Shown: piece by piece, positions 6,611 through 16,512 of the stretch | Position numbering within the stretch: position 1 is the first letter of the stretch | Layout of the letters: each line of letters starts with the position of its first letter | Source of the DNA: an uncultured Eubacteriales bacterium | GTDB taxonomy: Bacteria > Bacillota > Clostridia > Christensenellales > Aristaeellaceae | Length of the DNA stretch: 36,306 nt | Direction of reading: 5' to 3' | Assembly: GCA_900316415.1 (NCBI GenBank) | Contig: ONCV01000026.1 | Span: 1-36,306 of the forward strand | Program-made: the position numbers and the translations under genes | Notes under the pieces: generated by a model | What the model was told of the DNA's origin: nothing | What the model saw: only the letters and a program-made list of their open reading frames with translations | Database searches by the model: none

Positions 6611-8506
6611 ATGCTGGATAACAACAATGGGGACATGAACAGCCGGAAGCCGCTGATCTATTACGTGATCATCGCGGTGACGATCCTGCTGCTGCTGAAC
6701 ACCTTCATCTTCCCGCTGCTGCTGGCGCGGCAGGTGCAGGTGGTCGGATACAGCGACTTCCTTTCCATGATCGACGAGGGTAAGGTTTCGGAAGTTTCGC
6801 TGACGCAGCAGGCGGACCAGATCCTGTTCGTGGCGAAAAACGATCAGGGGCAGGAGGAGCTGTACAAGACGGCGGTGTTTCCGGACGAGGGGCTCATCAC
6901 CCGGCTGCAGAACGCGGGGGTGCGCTTCAGCGCGGAGATTCCCACCCAGAACAACACGCTGCTGAGCTTTGTGTTCAGCTGGATTCTGCCGATCCTCATC
7001 TTCGTGGGCCTGGGCCGGCTGCTGAGCAACCAGCTGGAAAAGCGCATGGGCGGGGGCATGAACGCCCTGTCCTTCGGCAAGGCCGACGCGAAGATGATCG
7101 TGGCGGACAAGGAGACCGGCGTCACCTTCGCGGACGTGGCGGGCGAGGAGGAGGCCAAGGACGCCCTGAAGGAAATCGTGGATTTCCTGGAGCATCCGGA
7201 CAAATACGCGGGCATCGGCGCGAAGCTGCCCAAGGGAGCACTGCTGGTGGGCCCGCCCGGAACCGGCAAGACCCTGCTGGCCAAGGCGGTGGCCGGGGAG
7301 GCGAAGGTGCCCTTCTTCTCCATCTCCGGATCGGAATTCGTGGAGATGTTCGTGGGCATGGGCGCCGCCAAGGTGCGGGACCTGTTCAAGCAGGCGAACG
7401 AGAAGGCGCCCTGCATCGTGTTCATTGACGAGATCGACACCATCGGCAAGAAGCGGGACGGCGCGGGCTCCATCGGCGGGAACGATGAGCGGGAGCAGAC
7501 GCTGAACCAGCTGCTGACGGAGATGGACGGCTTTGACGGGAAGAAGGGCGTGGTGATCCTGGCGGCCACCAATCGGCCGGAATCCCTGGATCCCGCCCTG
7601 CTGCGGCCCGGCCGGTTTGACCGGCGGGTGCCCGTGGAGCTGCCGGACCTGCAGGGCCGGGAGGCCATTCTGCGGGTGCACGCGAAGGACGTGAAATGCG
7701 AGGACGGCATCGACCTGAAGGAGATCGCCCGGGCGACCTCCGGGGCCTCCGGCGCGGAGCTGGCCAACATCATCAACGAGGCCGCGCTGCGGGCGGTGCG
7801 GCTGGGCCGGCAATCGGTGAACCAGGAAGACCTGATGGAGAGCGTGGAAACGGTCATCGCCGGATACCAGCGGAAGAACGCGGTCATGTCCGAGCAGGAG
7901 AAGCGGATCGTTTCCTACCACGAGATCGGGCACGCCCTGGTGGCGGCGATGCAGACGCATTCCGCCCCGGTGACGAAGATCACGATCATTCCGCGGACCT
8001 CCGGCGCCCTGGGATACACCATGCAGGTGGACGAGGGCGAGCATTACCTGATGAGCCGGGAAGAGCTGCTGAACAAGATCGTGACCCTGACCGGCGGGCA
8101 GGCGGCGGAGGAACTGATCTTCCACTCCATCACCACCGGCGCCTCCAACGACATCGAGAAGGCGACCCGGCTGGCCCGGGGGATGATCACCCGGTACGGC
8201 ATGGGCGAATTCGGCATGGTGGCCCTGGAAACGGTGAACAACCAGTACCTGGGGGGAGACACCTCCCTCAGCTGCAGCCCCGCCTATTCCGAGAAGATCG
8301 ACGAGCAGGTGGTGGCGCTGGTGAAGCAGGCAAGGGAAAAGGCCGACCGGATCCTGCGGGAGAACGAGGCGAAGCTGCATGAGCTGGCGGCCTACCTGAT
8401 GAAGCAGGAGACCATTACCGGCGAGGAATTCATGCGGATCCTGAACGCGAAGCCGGAAAGCGAAGCCGCCGCGGAGCCCGCGGCGGAAGCGGAAAAGGAA
8501 GCGTAA
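6611..8506 (+). CDS. ftsH: ATP-dependent zinc metalloprotease FtsH
   Basis: 631 residues. Two membrane segments (about residues 17-40 and 116-137) flank a small extracytoplasmic domain. Then comes the AAA module with Walker A G214-P-P-G-T-G-K-T221, Walker B (CIVFIDEID), and the second region of homology ending [17 protein letters not shown]. The M41 protease follows with zinc motif H437-E-I-G-H441. HEIGH replaces the common HEAGH and keeps both His and Glu. A Glu/Ala-rich tail ends the protein. FtsH degrades misfolded membrane proteins and unstable cytoplasmic regulators as a membrane hexamer. Start ATG follows AGAGGGACATGT. It is likely co-transcribed with the metal regulator upstream. Confidence 0.96.
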   Translation: MLDNNNGDMNSRKPLIYYVIIAVTILLLLNTFIFPLLLARQVQVVGYSDFLSMIDEGKVSEVSLTQQADQILFVAKNDQGQEELYKTAVFPDEGLITRLQNAGVRFSAEIPTQNNTLLSFVFSWILPILIFVGLGRLLSNQLEKRMGGGMNALSFGKADAKMIVADKETGVTFADVAGEEEAKDALKEIVDFLEHPDKYAGIGAKLPKGALLVGPPGTGKTLLAKAVAGEAKVPFFSISGSEFVEMFVGMGAAKVRDLFKQANEKAPCIVFIDEIDTIGKKRDGAGSIGGNDEREQTLNQLLTEMDGFDGKKGVVILAATNRPESLDPALLRPGRFDRRVPVELPDLQGREAILRVHAKDVKCEDGIDLKEIARATSGASGAELANIINEAALRAVRLGRQSVNQEDLMESVETVIAGYQRKNAVMSEQEKRIVSYHEIGHALVAAMQTHSAPVTKITIIPRTSGALGYTMQVDEGEHYLMSREELLNKIVTLTGGQAAEELIFHSITTGASNDIEKATRLARGMITRYGMGEFGMVALETVNNQYLGGDTSLSCSPAYSEKIDEQVVALVKQAREKADRILRENEAKLHELAAYLMKQETITGEEFMRILNAKPESEAAAEPAAEAEKEA

Positions 8507-8549
8507 GGAATCGGGCTGCGGAAGCGGCGACGAAAACGGAAGAATAAAA

Positions 8550-8579
8550 GGCGGGGCGCTCCGAAGGGAGCGCCCCGCC
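8550..8579 (-). terminator. Terminator between convergent ftsH and ruvC
   Basis: 13-bp GC-rich stem, GGCGGGGCGCTCC (8550-8562) with GGAGCGCCCCGCC (8567-8579), loop GAAG. On the minus strand it is followed by TTTTATTCTT, so it ends ruvC transcripts best. On the plus strand no U-run follows, but the hairpin may still end ftsH. Confidence 0.8.
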
Positions 8580-8689
8580 TGCGTATCCGGGAGTTTCGGA
8601 ATTCGGGCGGCGCCGCGTGGGCGGGCCCGGGGGCGGGGCCGGATTTTGCATCAGCAGGAACCGGGATCGGACGGGCCGGGACCCGGGAT

Positions 8690-9184
8690 TTACTTCATCA
8701 GGAACTGGGTCTTGGCGGGGCCGGTCTGGCAATGGGTGATGGCGCAGGCGATGGCGTCCGCCGCGTCGTCGGGCTTCGGGATCTCGTCCATCTTCAGCAG
8801 CAGCTTCACCATCTGCTGCACCTGCTTCTTGTCCGCCTTGCCGTAGCCGGTCACGGCCTGCTTGATCTGCATGGGGGTATACTCATACAGATTCTCCGTG
8901 TATTCGGCGGCGGCGATGATGGCCGCGCCGCGGGCGGCGCCGACCATCAGGGCGGTGGTCACATTCCGGGCGAAGAACAGCTCCTCGAAGGCCACGTCGT
9001 CCGGCTTGTAGATGCGCAGCAGATCCTGCACGCCCAGCTGCAGGGTGCGCAGCCGGGTCTGCATGGGAACGCCCGCCTTGGTTTCCACGCATCCGTAGTT
9101 GATCAGCCGCATGCGGCTGCCATCGCATTCCACCACGCCCCAGCCCATCAGGGCGTATCCCGGGTCAATTCCCAATACGATCAT
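8690..9184 (-). CDS. ruvC: Crossover junction endodeoxyribonuclease RuvC
   Basis: 164 residues, typical length. It resolves Holliday junctions after RuvAB branch migration. Catalytic acids are in place: Asp7 (LGIDPG), Glu67 (AFEELFFARN), Asp140 and Asp143 (PDDAADA). The start is ATG 9184, giving MIVLGIDPG with GGAG 9 bp upstream; the open frame extends to TTG 9208 and ATG 9199 without a good ribosome site. It is divergent from the operon that holds ruvA and ruvB. Confidence 0.96.
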   Translation of the reverse strand: MIVLGIDPGYALMGWGVVECDGSRMRLINYGCVETKAGVPMQTRLRTLQLGVQDLLRIYKPDDVAFEELFFARNVTTALMVGAARGAAIIAAAEYTENLYEYTPMQIKQAVTGYGKADKKQVQQMVKLLLKMDEIPKPDDAADAIACAITHCQTGPAKTQFLMK

Positions 9185-9210
9185 CGCGCGCTTCTCCATT
9201 CCCCGCAAAG

Positions 9211-9239
9211 TTGACAGAGCCAGGGGAATCCGATAGAAT
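9211..9239 (+). promoter_or_regulatory. Consensus sigma-A promoter for rph/rdgB-ruvAB-queA
   Basis: TTGACA (9211-9216), 17-bp spacer, TAGAAT (9234-9239), 38 bp before the ATG at 9277. It lies in the short intergenic region divergent from ruvC. Confidence 0.88.
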
Positions 9240-9276
9240 TATATGAATCTTTACGGGGTTGTCAAGGAGACGAACG

Positions 9277-10599
9277 ATGCGACTGGATGGAAGAGAACCG
9301 GATCAGAAGAGACAGGTATCCATAGTGCCGGATTTTGTGAAGACCGCCGCGGGCAGCTGCCTGATCGCCACGGGGGGAACCCGGGTGATCTGCACCGCCA
9401 GCGTGGAGGAGATCGTGCCCCCCTTCCTGAAGGGAAAGGGCCAGGGCTGGGTGACGGCGGAATACGCCATGCTGCCCGCCTCCACGGGGACGCGGAAGAA
9501 GCGGGACGGGATCAAGAAGGACGGCCGCGGGGTGGAGATCCAGCGGCTGATCGGCCGGGCCCTGCGCCAGGCCGTGGACCTGAAGGCCCTGGGGGAGCGG
9601 ACCATTACGCTGGACTGCGACGTGCTGGAGGCGGACGGGGGAACGCGCACGGCCTCCATCACCGGGGCGATGGTGGCCCTGACCTGCGCCGTGGACCGGC
9701 TGATCGCCGAGGGGAAGCTGCTGGCCTCCCCGCTGCGGCACCAGGTGGCGGCGATTTCCGCCGGGCTGGTGGAGAATGAGCCCTGCCTGGATCTGTGCTA
9801 TCAGGAGGACAGCCGGGCCCAGGTGGACATGAACTTCGTCATGAACGAGCGGGGCGAGATGATCGAGCTGCAGGGCACCGGCGAGGGCCGGGCCTTCAGC
9901 CGGGGAGAGCTGGAGAAGCTGCTGGCCCTGGGAGAAAAGGGAATCCGGGAGCTGATGGCGGCCCAGCGGGAGACGCTGGGCGAGCGGGCGCGGCATCTGT
10001 GCGCCCGGCCGGTGCTGCTGGCCGCCACGGGGAACGCCCACAAGCTGAAGGAGCTGCAGGAAATCTTCGCCGAATACTATACGATCCTGCCCATGAGCGC
10101 CGCGGGATTCACGGAGGACATCGACGAGAACGGGATGACCTTCGCGGAGAACGCGATCATCAAGGCCGAGGCGGTCTGCGCCGCCACGGGGCTGCCCGCC
10201 CTGGCGGATGACAGCGGGCTGTCGGTGACCGCGCTGGGCGGGGAGCCGGGGGTGTATTCCGCCCGGTACGCCGGGGAGCACGGGAACGACGAGGCGAACA
10301 ACGACCTGCTGCTGAAGAAGATGGAGAACATCACGGACCGGGAGGCCTTCTTCGTCTGCGCGCTGGCGCTGAAGCGGCCCGGGGAGGAGCCCCTGGTGGC
10401 CGAAGGAAAGTGCCCGGGGGTCATCCTGCGGGAGCGGCGGGGAACCGGCGGCTTCGGATACGATCCGCTGTTCCTGTACGAGCCCCTGGGGAAGACCTTC
10501 GCCGAGGTGAACGGGGAGGAAAAGAACGCCGTGAGCCACCGGGCCCGGGCCTGCGCCGCGATGAAGGAAAAGCTGGCGGCGCTGCAAGGAGAGGAATAG
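9277..10599 (+). CDS. rph-rdgB: Bifunctional RNase PH / non-canonical purine NTP pyrophosphatase
   Basis: 440 residues, two enzymes in one chain. Residues 1-240 are RNase PH, the phosphate-dependent 3' tRNA-trimming exonuclease ([60 protein letters not shown]). Residues about 246-440 are RdgB/HAM1, which hydrolyses ITP, dITP and XTP ([49 protein letters not shown]). The join falls in [14 protein letters not shown] with almost no linker. Such fusions are known in some Firmicutes. Start ATG 9277 follows AAGGAG by 7 bp. First gene of the operon. Confidence 0.95.
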   Translation: MRLDGREPDQKRQVSIVPDFVKTAAGSCLIATGGTRVICTASVEEIVPPFLKGKGQGWVTAEYAMLPASTGTRKKRDGIKKDGRGVEIQRLIGRALRQAVDLKALGERTITLDCDVLEADGGTRTASITGAMVALTCAVDRLIAEGKLLASPLRHQVAAISAGLVENEPCLDLCYQEDSRAQVDMNFVMNERGEMIELQGTGEGRAFSRGELEKLLALGEKGIRELMAAQRETLGERARHLCARPVLLAATGNAHKLKELQEIFAEYYTILPMSAAGFTEDIDENGMTFAENAIIKAEAVCAATGLPALADDSGLSVTALGGEPGVYSARYAGEHGNDEANNDLLLKKMENITDREAFFVCALALKRPGEEPLVAEGKCPGVILRERRGTGGFGYDPLFLYEPLGKTFAEVNGEEKNAVSHRARACAAMKEKLAALQGEE

Positions 10600-10600
10600 G

Positions 10601-11209
10601 ATGTACGCGTTTATCGAAGGAGAGGTCTGCGAGAAGGCGGCCGGAACCCTGGTGCTGATGGCGGCGGGGGTCGGCTGGCAGCTGAACTGCTCCAACAATA
10701 CGCTGCAGGCGGCCCCCGCCCAGGGGGAGACCATGCGGTGCTACACGGTGCTGAACGTGCGGGACGACGCCATGGAGCTGTTCGGCTTCGCCACGAAGGA
10801 AGAAAAGCAGATGTTTCTGCAGCTGACCTCCGTTTCCGGCGTCGGGAGCAAGACGGCGCTGGGACTGCTGGGGGCCATGCCCCTGCGGGACCTGAACCTG
10901 GCGATTCTGCTGGGGGACGTGAACGCCCTGTCCCGGGCGCCGGGCATCGGAAAGAAGACGGCCCAGCGCATCGCCCTGGAGCTGAAGGAGAAGGTGACCC
11001 AGGCGGATGTTTCCGCCCGGGCGGACGCCGGCAGCGCGCCGGCGGCCGTGCCCGAGCAGGCGGATCACGTCATGGAGGCCATGGAGGCGCTGACGGCCCT
11101 GGGCTATTCCGCCCTGGAAGCCCGGAACGCCATCGCCGCGGTCCGGGATCAGAGCGACAAGCCGGAGGAGCTGATCCGGCTGGCCCTGCGGAGCATGGCC
11201 GGGATGTAA
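10601..11209 (+). CDS. ruvA: Holliday junction branch migration subunit RuvA
   Basis: 202 residues, normal length. The N-terminal OB domain (MYAFIEGEVCEKAAGTLVLM) is followed by two helix-hairpin-helix motifs (LTSVSGVGSKTALGLLGAMP and LSRAPGIGKKTAQRIALELK). An Ala-rich linker leads to the C-terminal RuvB-binding domain (MEALTALGYSALEARNAIAA). RuvA tetramers hold the junction and load RuvB. The ATG lies one base after the rph-rdgB stop; the ribosome site GGAGAGGA lies inside the preceding gene. Confidence 0.97.
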   Translation: MYAFIEGEVCEKAAGTLVLMAAGVGWQLNCSNNTLQAAPAQGETMRCYTVLNVRDDAMELFGFATKEEKQMFLQLTSVSGVGSKTALGLLGAMPLRDLNLAILLGDVNALSRAPGIGKKTAQRIALELKEKVTQADVSARADAGSAPAAVPEQADHVMEAMEALTALGYSALEARNAIAAVRDQSDKPEELIRLALRSMAGM

Positions 11210-11341
11210 ATCCGGCGGGCGGAGCGGCCGCGGGGCGGAACGCCGCGCAGCGCGGGATGACCCGCCGCCCGGGAGACGGGCGGGACAGGAGCCCCGCGGG
11301 CAGGAACGCCTCCCGGAGGAGAAACAGGAAAGAAGAAAAAA

Positions 11342-12373
11342 ATGGAAGACGAACGTTTTATGGCCTCCGGATTCCAGACGGAGGACAGCGCGGTCGAGCA
11401 GACGCTGCGGCCGCATACCCTGCGGGAATACGTGGGCCAGCAGGCGGTGAAGGACAGCCTGAACATCTACATTCAGGCGGCGCTGTCCCGCCATGACGCC
11501 CTGGATCATATGCTGCTGTACGGCCCGCCCGGCCTGGGCAAGACCACCCTGGCCTGCATCGTGGCGGCGGAAATGGGCCAGAGCATCCGCGTGACCAGCG
11601 GCCCGGCCATCGAGCGGCCGGGGGATCTGGCCTCCATCCTCAGCAACCTGAACGCCGGGGACGTGCTGTTCATCGACGAGATTCACCGCCTCTCCCGCCA
11701 GGTGGAGGAGGTGCTGTATCCGGCGATGGAGGATTACGCCATCGACATCATGATCGGCAAGGGCCCCACCGCCCGGAGCATCCGGGTGGACCTGCCGAAG
11801 TTCACCCTGGTGGGCGCCACCACCCGGGCGGGCCAGCTGTCCGCCCCCCTGCGGGACCGGTTCGGCATGCTGTTCCGGCTGGAGATGTATTCCCCGGAGG
11901 ATCTGAGCCGGATCGTGCAGCGCAGCGCGGGCATCCTGGGGGTCGAATCCGATCCCGAGGGCCTGCTGGAGATCGCCCGGCGCAGCCGGGGAACCCCCCG
12001 GATCGCCAACCGGATGCTGAAGCGCGTGCGGGATTTCGCCCAGGTCCGGGGCAGCGGGCGCATCACCCGGGACATCGCCCGGGAGGCGCTGACGCTGCTG
12101 GAGGTGGACGAGCTGGGGCTGGACAAGGTGGACCGGAACGTGCTGTCCTGCATGATGGACAAGTTCGGCGGCGGGCCGGTGGGGCTGGATACCCTGGCGG
12201 CCACCACCGGGGAGGACGCGGTGACCATCGAGGACGTGTACGAGCCCTATCTGATGCAGCTGGGCTTCCTGCAGCGGACGCCCCGGGGCCGGGTCTGCAC
12301 CCCCCTGGCGTGGGCCCACATGAAAAAGCAGATGCCCGCCGGCGCGGATGCGCAGCTGAAGATGGACATCTGA
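11342..12373 (+). CDS. ruvB: Holliday junction DNA helicase RuvB
   Basis: 343 residues. AAA+ motor with Walker A ([18 protein letters not shown]), Walker B ([20 protein letters not shown]), sensor 1 ([20 protein letters not shown]), and the C-terminal winged helix ([33 protein letters not shown]). RuvB drives branch migration with RuvA. It lies 132 bp after ruvA; that GC-rich spacer shows no clear promoter. Start ATG follows GGAGGAGAAACAGGAAAGAAG. Confidence 0.97.
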   Translation: MEDERFMASGFQTEDSAVEQTLRPHTLREYVGQQAVKDSLNIYIQAALSRHDALDHMLLYGPPGLGKTTLACIVAAEMGQSIRVTSGPAIERPGDLASILSNLNAGDVLFIDEIHRLSRQVEEVLYPAMEDYAIDIMIGKGPTARSIRVDLPKFTLVGATTRAGQLSAPLRDRFGMLFRLEMYSPEDLSRIVQRSAGILGVESDPEGLLEIARRSRGTPRIANRMLKRVRDFAQVRGSGRITRDIAREALTLLEVDELGLDKVDRNVLSCMMDKFGGGPVGLDTLAATTGEDAVTIEDVYEPYLMQLGFLQRTPRGRVCTPLAWAHMKKQMPAGADAQLKMDI

Positions 12374-12493
12374 AAACGGAAGAAAGCGGAGCCGGGCAGG
12401 GGCTTCCGGGACGGGAGCCCGGGCCGGAACGGCGGCGGGCGGAGAAACCGGTGCGCCGGCGCGGCCCGCGGGAATAGACGGAAAAGAGCGGAA

Positions 12494-13522
12494 ATGAAGA
12501 CAGCGGATTTTGACTACGAACTGCCGGAGGAGCTGATCGCCCAGACGCCGGCGGAGCCCCGGGATCATTCCCGGCTGCTGGTGGTTCACCGGAAGGATCA
12601 CACCCTGGAGCACCGGCATTTCTATGATATCGTGGATTACCTGCGCCCGGAGGACGCCCTGGTCATCAATGAGACCCGGGTCATCCCCGCCCGGCTGCAG
12701 GGCGAGAAGGAGGACACGGGCGTGCCGGTGGAGGTGCTGCTGCTGCGGCGGGAGAACGCCACCGACTGGGAGGCCCTGGTCCGCCCGGGCAGGCGGCTGA
12801 AGCCCGGCGCCCGCTGCGTGTTCGGCGGGGGGCTGCTGCGGTGCGAGGTGCTGGAAAACGTGACCGAAACCGGGGGACGGAAGGTGCGGTTCCAGTACGA
12901 GGGCGTTTTCGAGGAGCTGCTGGACCGGCTGGGGGAGATGCCCCTGCCGCCCTATATCCATGAAAAGCTGGAAAACCCGGAGCGGTATCAGACGGTGTAC
13001 GCGAAGCAGGACGGCTCCGCGGCCGCGCCGACGGCGGGGCTGCATTTCACGCCGGAGCTGCTGGAGCGGATCCGGCAGAAGGGCGTGACCATCGTGCCGG
13101 TGCTGCTGCACGTGGGGCTGGGCACCTTCCGGCCCGTGAAGGTGGAGGACGCGGAGAAGCATCCCATGCACAGCGAATTCTGCCAGGTGACCCCGGAGGC
13201 CGCGGACACCCTGAATCGGATCCGGCAGGCCGGCGGGCGGATCGTCTGCGTCGGAACCACCTCCGTGCGGACGCTGGAGACCATGGCCACCGACGATGGG
13301 GTGATTCATCCCGGGGCCGGGGAGACCCGGATCTTTATCTATCCGGGGGTGAAGATCAAGGCGGTGGACGCCCTGATCACCAATTTCCATCTGCCCCAGA
13401 GCACCCTGCTGATGCTGGTCAGCGCGCTGATGGGCCGGGAGGAGACCCTGCGGGTGTATCGGACCGCGGTTGCCGAAAAATACCGTTTTTTCTCCTTCGG
13501 GGATGCCATGCTGATTGATTGA
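12494..13522 (+). CDS. queA: S-adenosylmethionine:tRNA ribosyltransferase-isomerase QueA
   Basis: 342 residues, normal length. QueA transfers and isomerises the ribosyl of SAM to make epoxyqueuosine in tRNA. Family segments: [20 protein letters not shown] at the start, [57 protein letters not shown], and [15 protein letters not shown]. The ruvA-ruvB-queA order is the standard bacterial arrangement. A 120-bp spacer separates it from ruvB. The ribosome site is poor (AAGAGCGGAA). Confidence 0.97.
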   Translation: MKTADFDYELPEELIAQTPAEPRDHSRLLVVHRKDHTLEHRHFYDIVDYLRPEDALVINETRVIPARLQGEKEDTGVPVEVLLLRRENATDWEALVRPGRRLKPGARCVFGGGLLRCEVLENVTETGGRKVRFQYEGVFEELLDRLGEMPLPPYIHEKLENPERYQTVYAKQDGSAAAPTAGLHFTPELLERIRQKGVTIVPVLLHVGLGTFRPVKVEDAEKHPMHSEFCQVTPEAADTLNRIRQAGGRIVCVGTTSVRTLETMATDDGVIHPGAGETRIFIYPGVKIKAVDALITNFHLPQSTLLMLVSALMGREETLRVYRTAVAEKYRFFSFGDAMLID

Positions 13523-13561
13523 AAAGTGCTTCCAGTTTTACCGGATTGTACAAAAATATTG

Positions 13562-13590
13562 TTGAAATTTTCACAAATCCCCGTTATAAT
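13562..13590 (+). promoter_or_regulatory. Sigma-A promoter for the AraC-family gene at 13636
   Basis: TTGAAA (13562-13567), 17-bp spacer, TATAAT (13585-13590). The surrounding AT-rich 60 bp stand out from the GC-rich flanks. Confidence 0.85.
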
Positions 13591-13635
13591 AGGAGCCGTC
13601 CATAAATATACCTGTGACACTGACTGGAGGCGTCC

Positions 13636-14493
13636 ATGTTTAACTCCAATGAGATGTGTCTTCCTTTGTGTGCGCCGTTCGCATGCTGCGAGGCGGATTC
13701 CCGGGTGATTCCCTTCCCGGAGGAGAGCCGGGACAACTATTTTGCGGAGCTGTTTTTCCTTCGGAAGGGGAGCGTGCGCCTTTCCCTGGGGAAGGAGGAG
13801 CGGGTGGTGACCCCGGGCGAGGCGGCGCTGCTGTGCCCCGGGGTGGAGAACCGGGTGGCCGTGGAGGGCGGGGAGCCCGTGCTGATGGACGTGATCCGGA
13901 TGGATCCGGACCGGATGCCCAGGCTGTCCGACTACTCCCCGGCGCTGAAAAACATTTTTTCGGAGGCCGTCCGGGAGGGCGTGCCCATGGTGGTGCCCGC
14001 GGCCGAGGCGCGGCAGATGAACCTGTCGGAGCTGGTGGCGCGCTGCGTCCGGGAAACGAAGAACCGGCAATACGGGTACGACATGAACGTGGTCAACACC
14101 CTGGGCGTGATCTGCGCGGAGATGATCCGCTTCTGGCTGGGCCGGGGCCTGGTGCTGCGGGACCGGAGCGTTCCGGAGGATACGCTGGAAACGCTGTCGG
14201 TCTATATTCAGCAGCATCTGGGGGACAACCTGCGGGTCGAGAAGCTGGCCGCCCGCTGCGGCATGAGCTATCCCTGGTTCGCCAAGAAGTTCCGCAAGCG
14301 CTACGGCGTGAACTGCAAGGACTTTATTGAGCAGCTGCGTGTCGACCAGGTCGAAAAGTATCTGCTGTTTACGGAAATGGATCTGGAAAGCATCAGCGAG
14401 AAAACCGGATACGCGGACTGCAGCCACATGATCAAGAATTTCAAGCGGATCATGGGGATCACCCCCGGGCAGTACCGGCTGCGGATGAGATAA
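13636..14493 (+). CDS. AraC-family transcriptional regulator (cupin sensor domain)
   Basis: 285 residues. An N-terminal cupin-like ligand domain (residues 1-150, with FLRKGSVRLSLGKEERVVTP and GEAALLCPGVENRVAV) precedes the paired AraC helix-turn-helices (residues about 185-285, DNLRVEKLAARCGMSYPWFA and SISEKTGYADCSHMIKNFKR), ending GITPGQYRLR. The ligand is unknown. It has its own strong promoter and the next gene is pgsA, with no obvious sugar-utilisation gene adjacent; its target may be elsewhere. Start ATG follows GGAGG by 6 bp. Confidence 0.9.
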   Translation: MFNSNEMCLPLCAPFACCEADSRVIPFPEESRDNYFAELFFLRKGSVRLSLGKEERVVTPGEAALLCPGVENRVAVEGGEPVLMDVIRMDPDRMPRLSDYSPALKNIFSEAVREGVPMVVPAAEARQMNLSELVARCVRETKNRQYGYDMNVVNTLGVICAEMIRFWLGRGLVLRDRSVPEDTLETLSVYIQQHLGDNLRVEKLAARCGMSYPWFAKKFRKRYGVNCKDFIEQLRVDQVEKYLLFTEMDLESISEKTGYADCSHMIKNFKRIMGITPGQYRLRMR

Positions 14494-14617
14494 TTCCCCC
14501 GGAACGGCAGGAAAACGGCCGCGCTCCGGAGAAGAAGAAAGCGGCATTGCTCCGCGGGGAGATTTCCGCGGGGCGGCCGGAAAAAGGGAGAATTCCCGGG
14601 AGAGGCGGAATGCTGCG

Positions 14618-15184
14618 GTGAAGGAGCGGCTGAAGAAACTGTTTTCAAATGTCTGGACGGTGCCCAATGTGCTGACCATGATCCGGCTGATTCTGGTGCC
14701 GGTGTTCGTGATCGTGTTCCGGGCCGGGCATTTGAAGGGAGCGCTGGCGATTTTCTGCGCCGCGAGCCTGACGGATCTGCTGGACGGATATCTGGCGCGG
14801 AAGCTGAACCAGATCACGGATTTCGGAAAGCTGTTCGATCCCCTGGCGGACAAGCTGATGGTGCTGACCGCCCTGTTCTGCCAGGCGCTGGCCGGAGTGC
14901 TGCCCTGGGCGGCGGTGCTGATCGTGCTGGGCAAGGAGCTGATCATGGTGGCGGGCAGCGCGTTCCTGCTGGGCAGGGGCGTCGTGGTGTACGCGAATTA
15001 TTACGGCAAGACGGCGACGGTGTTCTTCATGGCCAGCCTGGTGCTCAGCTTCTTCCACGCGGAGCTGGCGACCTGGGGCGTGCAGCTGGACGTGATCCTG
15101 CTGTGGGTCTCGGTGGCGCTGGCGCTGCTGGCGCTGGGGGTCTATGCCGCGGGCGCCTGGAAGCAGATCCGGAAAAAGGACTGA
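14618..15184 (+). CDS. pgsA: CDP-diacylglycerol--glycerol-3-phosphate 3-phosphatidyltransferase (PgsA-type)
   Basis: 188 residues with about five membrane helices. The CDP-alcohol phosphotransferase signature is complete: D56-G57-x2-A60-R61-x8-G70-x3-D74-x3-D78 (DGYLARKL...FGKLFDPLAD). The N-terminal VPNVLTMIRLILVPVF is typical of PgsA, which makes phosphatidylglycerol phosphate. A GTG start at 14618 is required, because the nearby ATG at 14610 meets a stop after three codons. A related cardiolipin or inositol-type transferase is less likely. Confidence 0.9.
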   Translation: MKERLKKLFSNVWTVPNVLTMIRLILVPVFVIVFRAGHLKGALAIFCAASLTDLLDGYLARKLNQITDFGKLFDPLADKLMVLTALFCQALAGVLPWAAVLIVLGKELIMVAGSAFLLGRGVVVYANYYGKTATVFFMASLVLSFFHAELATWGVQLDVILLWVSVALALLALGVYAAGAWKQIRKKD

Positions 15185-15203
15185 CAGAGAACGGTATAAG
15201 AAA

Positions 15204-15229
15204 TGCGCTCTCCCGAAGGGGAGAGCGCA
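15204..15229. terminator. Bidirectional terminator between pgsA and gpmA
   Basis: 11-bp stem TGCGCTCTCCC (15204-15214) and GGGAGAGCGCA (15219-15229), loop GAAG. GATTGTTTTT follows on the plus strand, and TTTCTTAT follows on the minus strand. Confidence 0.9.
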
Positions 15230-15251
15230 GATTGTTTTTGGCCTTCCGGGC

Positions 15252-15998
15252 TTACTTCTTCTTGCCCTGGTTGGCAACGGCTTCCATCTTGGCCTTCAGG
15301 GCGTCCTGATCGCCGAGATAATAATGCCGGATCACCTTGAAATCGTCGTCGAACTCGTAGACCAGGGGCGTGCCGGTGGGGATGTTGACGCCGATGATCT
15401 CGTCGTCGCTCAGGTTGTCAAAATACTTCACCAGCGCGCGCAGGGAATTGCCGTGGGCGGCGATGATGACCCGCTTGCCGGCGGCCATGTCCTTCCTGAT
15501 CACCTCGTTGAAATAGGGCACGGCGCGCTCGATCGTGGTCTCCAGGCTCTCGCAGGCCGGCAGATCCTTCCGGTCCACATCCCGGAACATGGGCTGATTG
15601 ACCGCGGAACGCTCGTCGGATTCATCCAGGGCCGGGGGCTTGACGTTGAAGCTGCGGCGCCAGATCTTGACCTGCTCCTCGCCGTACTTCTCGGCGGTTT
15701 CGGACTTGTTCAGGCCCTGCAGGGCGCCGTAATGCCGCTCGTTCAGCTTCCAGCTCTTGACCACGGGCAGCCAGGCCCGGTCCATCTCGTCCAGAATGTG
15801 ATTCAGGGTATGGATGGCGCGCTTCAGATAGGACGTGTAGCAGATATCAAAATCATAGCCTTCCGCCTTCAGCAGCCGTCCGGCCGCCTTGGCTTCCTCG
15901 TGTCCCTTTTCGCTCAGATCCACATCCGTCCAGCCGGTAAAGAGGTTCAGCTTGTTCCATTCGCTTTCGCCATGGCGGACCAGCACCAGTTTCATCAT
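15252..15998 (-). CDS. gpmA: 2,3-bisphosphoglycerate-dependent phosphoglycerate mutase
   Basis: 248 residues. It interconverts 2- and 3-phosphoglycerate in glycolysis through a phosphohistidine. The histidine-phosphatase motif [12 protein letters not shown] is at the start, with [39 protein letters not shown], and the second catalytic His in [15 protein letters not shown]. Start is one of two tandem ATGs (15998, 15995) with AAGGAAAGG 10 bp upstream. It has its own consensus promoter. Confidence 0.96.
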   Translation of the reverse strand: MMKLVLVRHGESEWNKLNLFTGWTDVDLSEKGHEEAKAAGRLLKAEGYDFDICYTSYLKRAIHTLNHILDEMDRAWLPVVKSWKLNERHYGALQGLNKSETAEKYGEEQVKIWRRSFNVKPPALDESDERSAVNQPMFRDVDRKDLPACESLETTIERAVPYFNEVIRKDMAAGKRVIIAAHGNSLRALVKYFDNLSDDEIIGVNIPTGTPLVYEFDDDFKVIRHYYLGDQDALKAKMEAVANQGKKK

Positions 15999-16063
15999 GG
16001 GTATCAATCCTTTCCTTCTTCGTTCGATCGGAAGGGAGATTCGGATCTCCCGCCTTCCAAAAC

Positions 16064-16092
16064 AGTCTATCCGATTCTTGCAAGCTTGTCAA
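16064..16092 (-). promoter_or_regulatory. Sigma-A promoter for gpmA
   Basis: On the minus strand: TTGACA (16092-16087), 17-bp spacer, TAGACT (16069-16064), about 65 bp before the gpmA start. An inverted repeat GGGAGAT/ATCTCCC lies in the leader near 16034-16051. Confidence 0.85.
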
Positions 16093-16136
16093 TGTGTTGC
16101 GGTGGAAGTCGCGCCGCCGGGGGATTCCGTCCCGGA

Positions 16137-16454
16137 TTACTCCATCATAAACATCTGCTTCAGCTTCGGCTGGGCGCCGGTTTCGGGATCCATCACCAGA
16201 TCCAGGACGTCCTCCATGTAATCGTTCCAGCGGTCGACGATGGGGCTGCCCGCCTGGGTCTTCTCGGCGAACTCGATGCCCTTTTCGCATTCGTAATAGC
16301 CGAAGACGTCCCTTCCGTCGCTCCAGATGGAATAGTTCCGGATGCTGGCTTCCTTCAGCAGGGCCAGCATCTCCGGCCAGATTTCGTCATGCCGGCGCTT
16401 GTATTCCTCCTGCATGCCGGCTTTGATGCGTCCCTTCCAGGCAAAACGTTCCAT
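16137..16454 (-). CDS. rhaM: L-rhamnose mutarotase
   Basis: 105 residues, the family length. RhaM interconverts the alpha and beta anomers of L-rhamnose. Signatures: ERFAWKGRIKAGMQEEYKRR, HDEIWPEMLALLKEASIRNY, SIWSDGRDVFGYYECEKG, and the C-terminal PIVDRWNDYMEDVLD. A strong AAGGAGGAG ribosome site precedes ATG 16454. It lies 58 bp after the AraC gene on the same strand, so the two probably share a transcript divergent from the transporter. No rhamnose isomerase, kinase or aldolase is in the window. Its presence is a main reason to link this locus to rhamnose-containing glycans. Confidence 0.93.
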   Translation of the reverse strand: MERFAWKGRIKAGMQEEYKRRHDEIWPEMLALLKEASIRNYSIWSDGRDVFGYYECEKGIEFAEKTQAGSPIVDRWNDYMEDVLDLVMDPETGAQPKLKQMFMME

Positions 16455-16512
16455 GGTGTTCTCCTCCTTAAAAATAATGGATATGCTTGATCAACGGGAG
16501 ATGTTCCGCGGG

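Noticed and set aside
6458..8380. Minus-strand open frame of 640 codons
   Set aside because: Antisense to ftsH and the regulator gene; composition only reflects GC bias.
10421..13390. Minus-strand open frame of about 990 codons
   Set aside because: Antisense to ruvA, ruvB and queA with the same biased composition; no family motif.
15144..16490. Plus-strand open frame of 448 codons over gpmA and rhaM
   Set aside because: It covers two clear minus-strand genes and a terminator hairpin; no protein motif.
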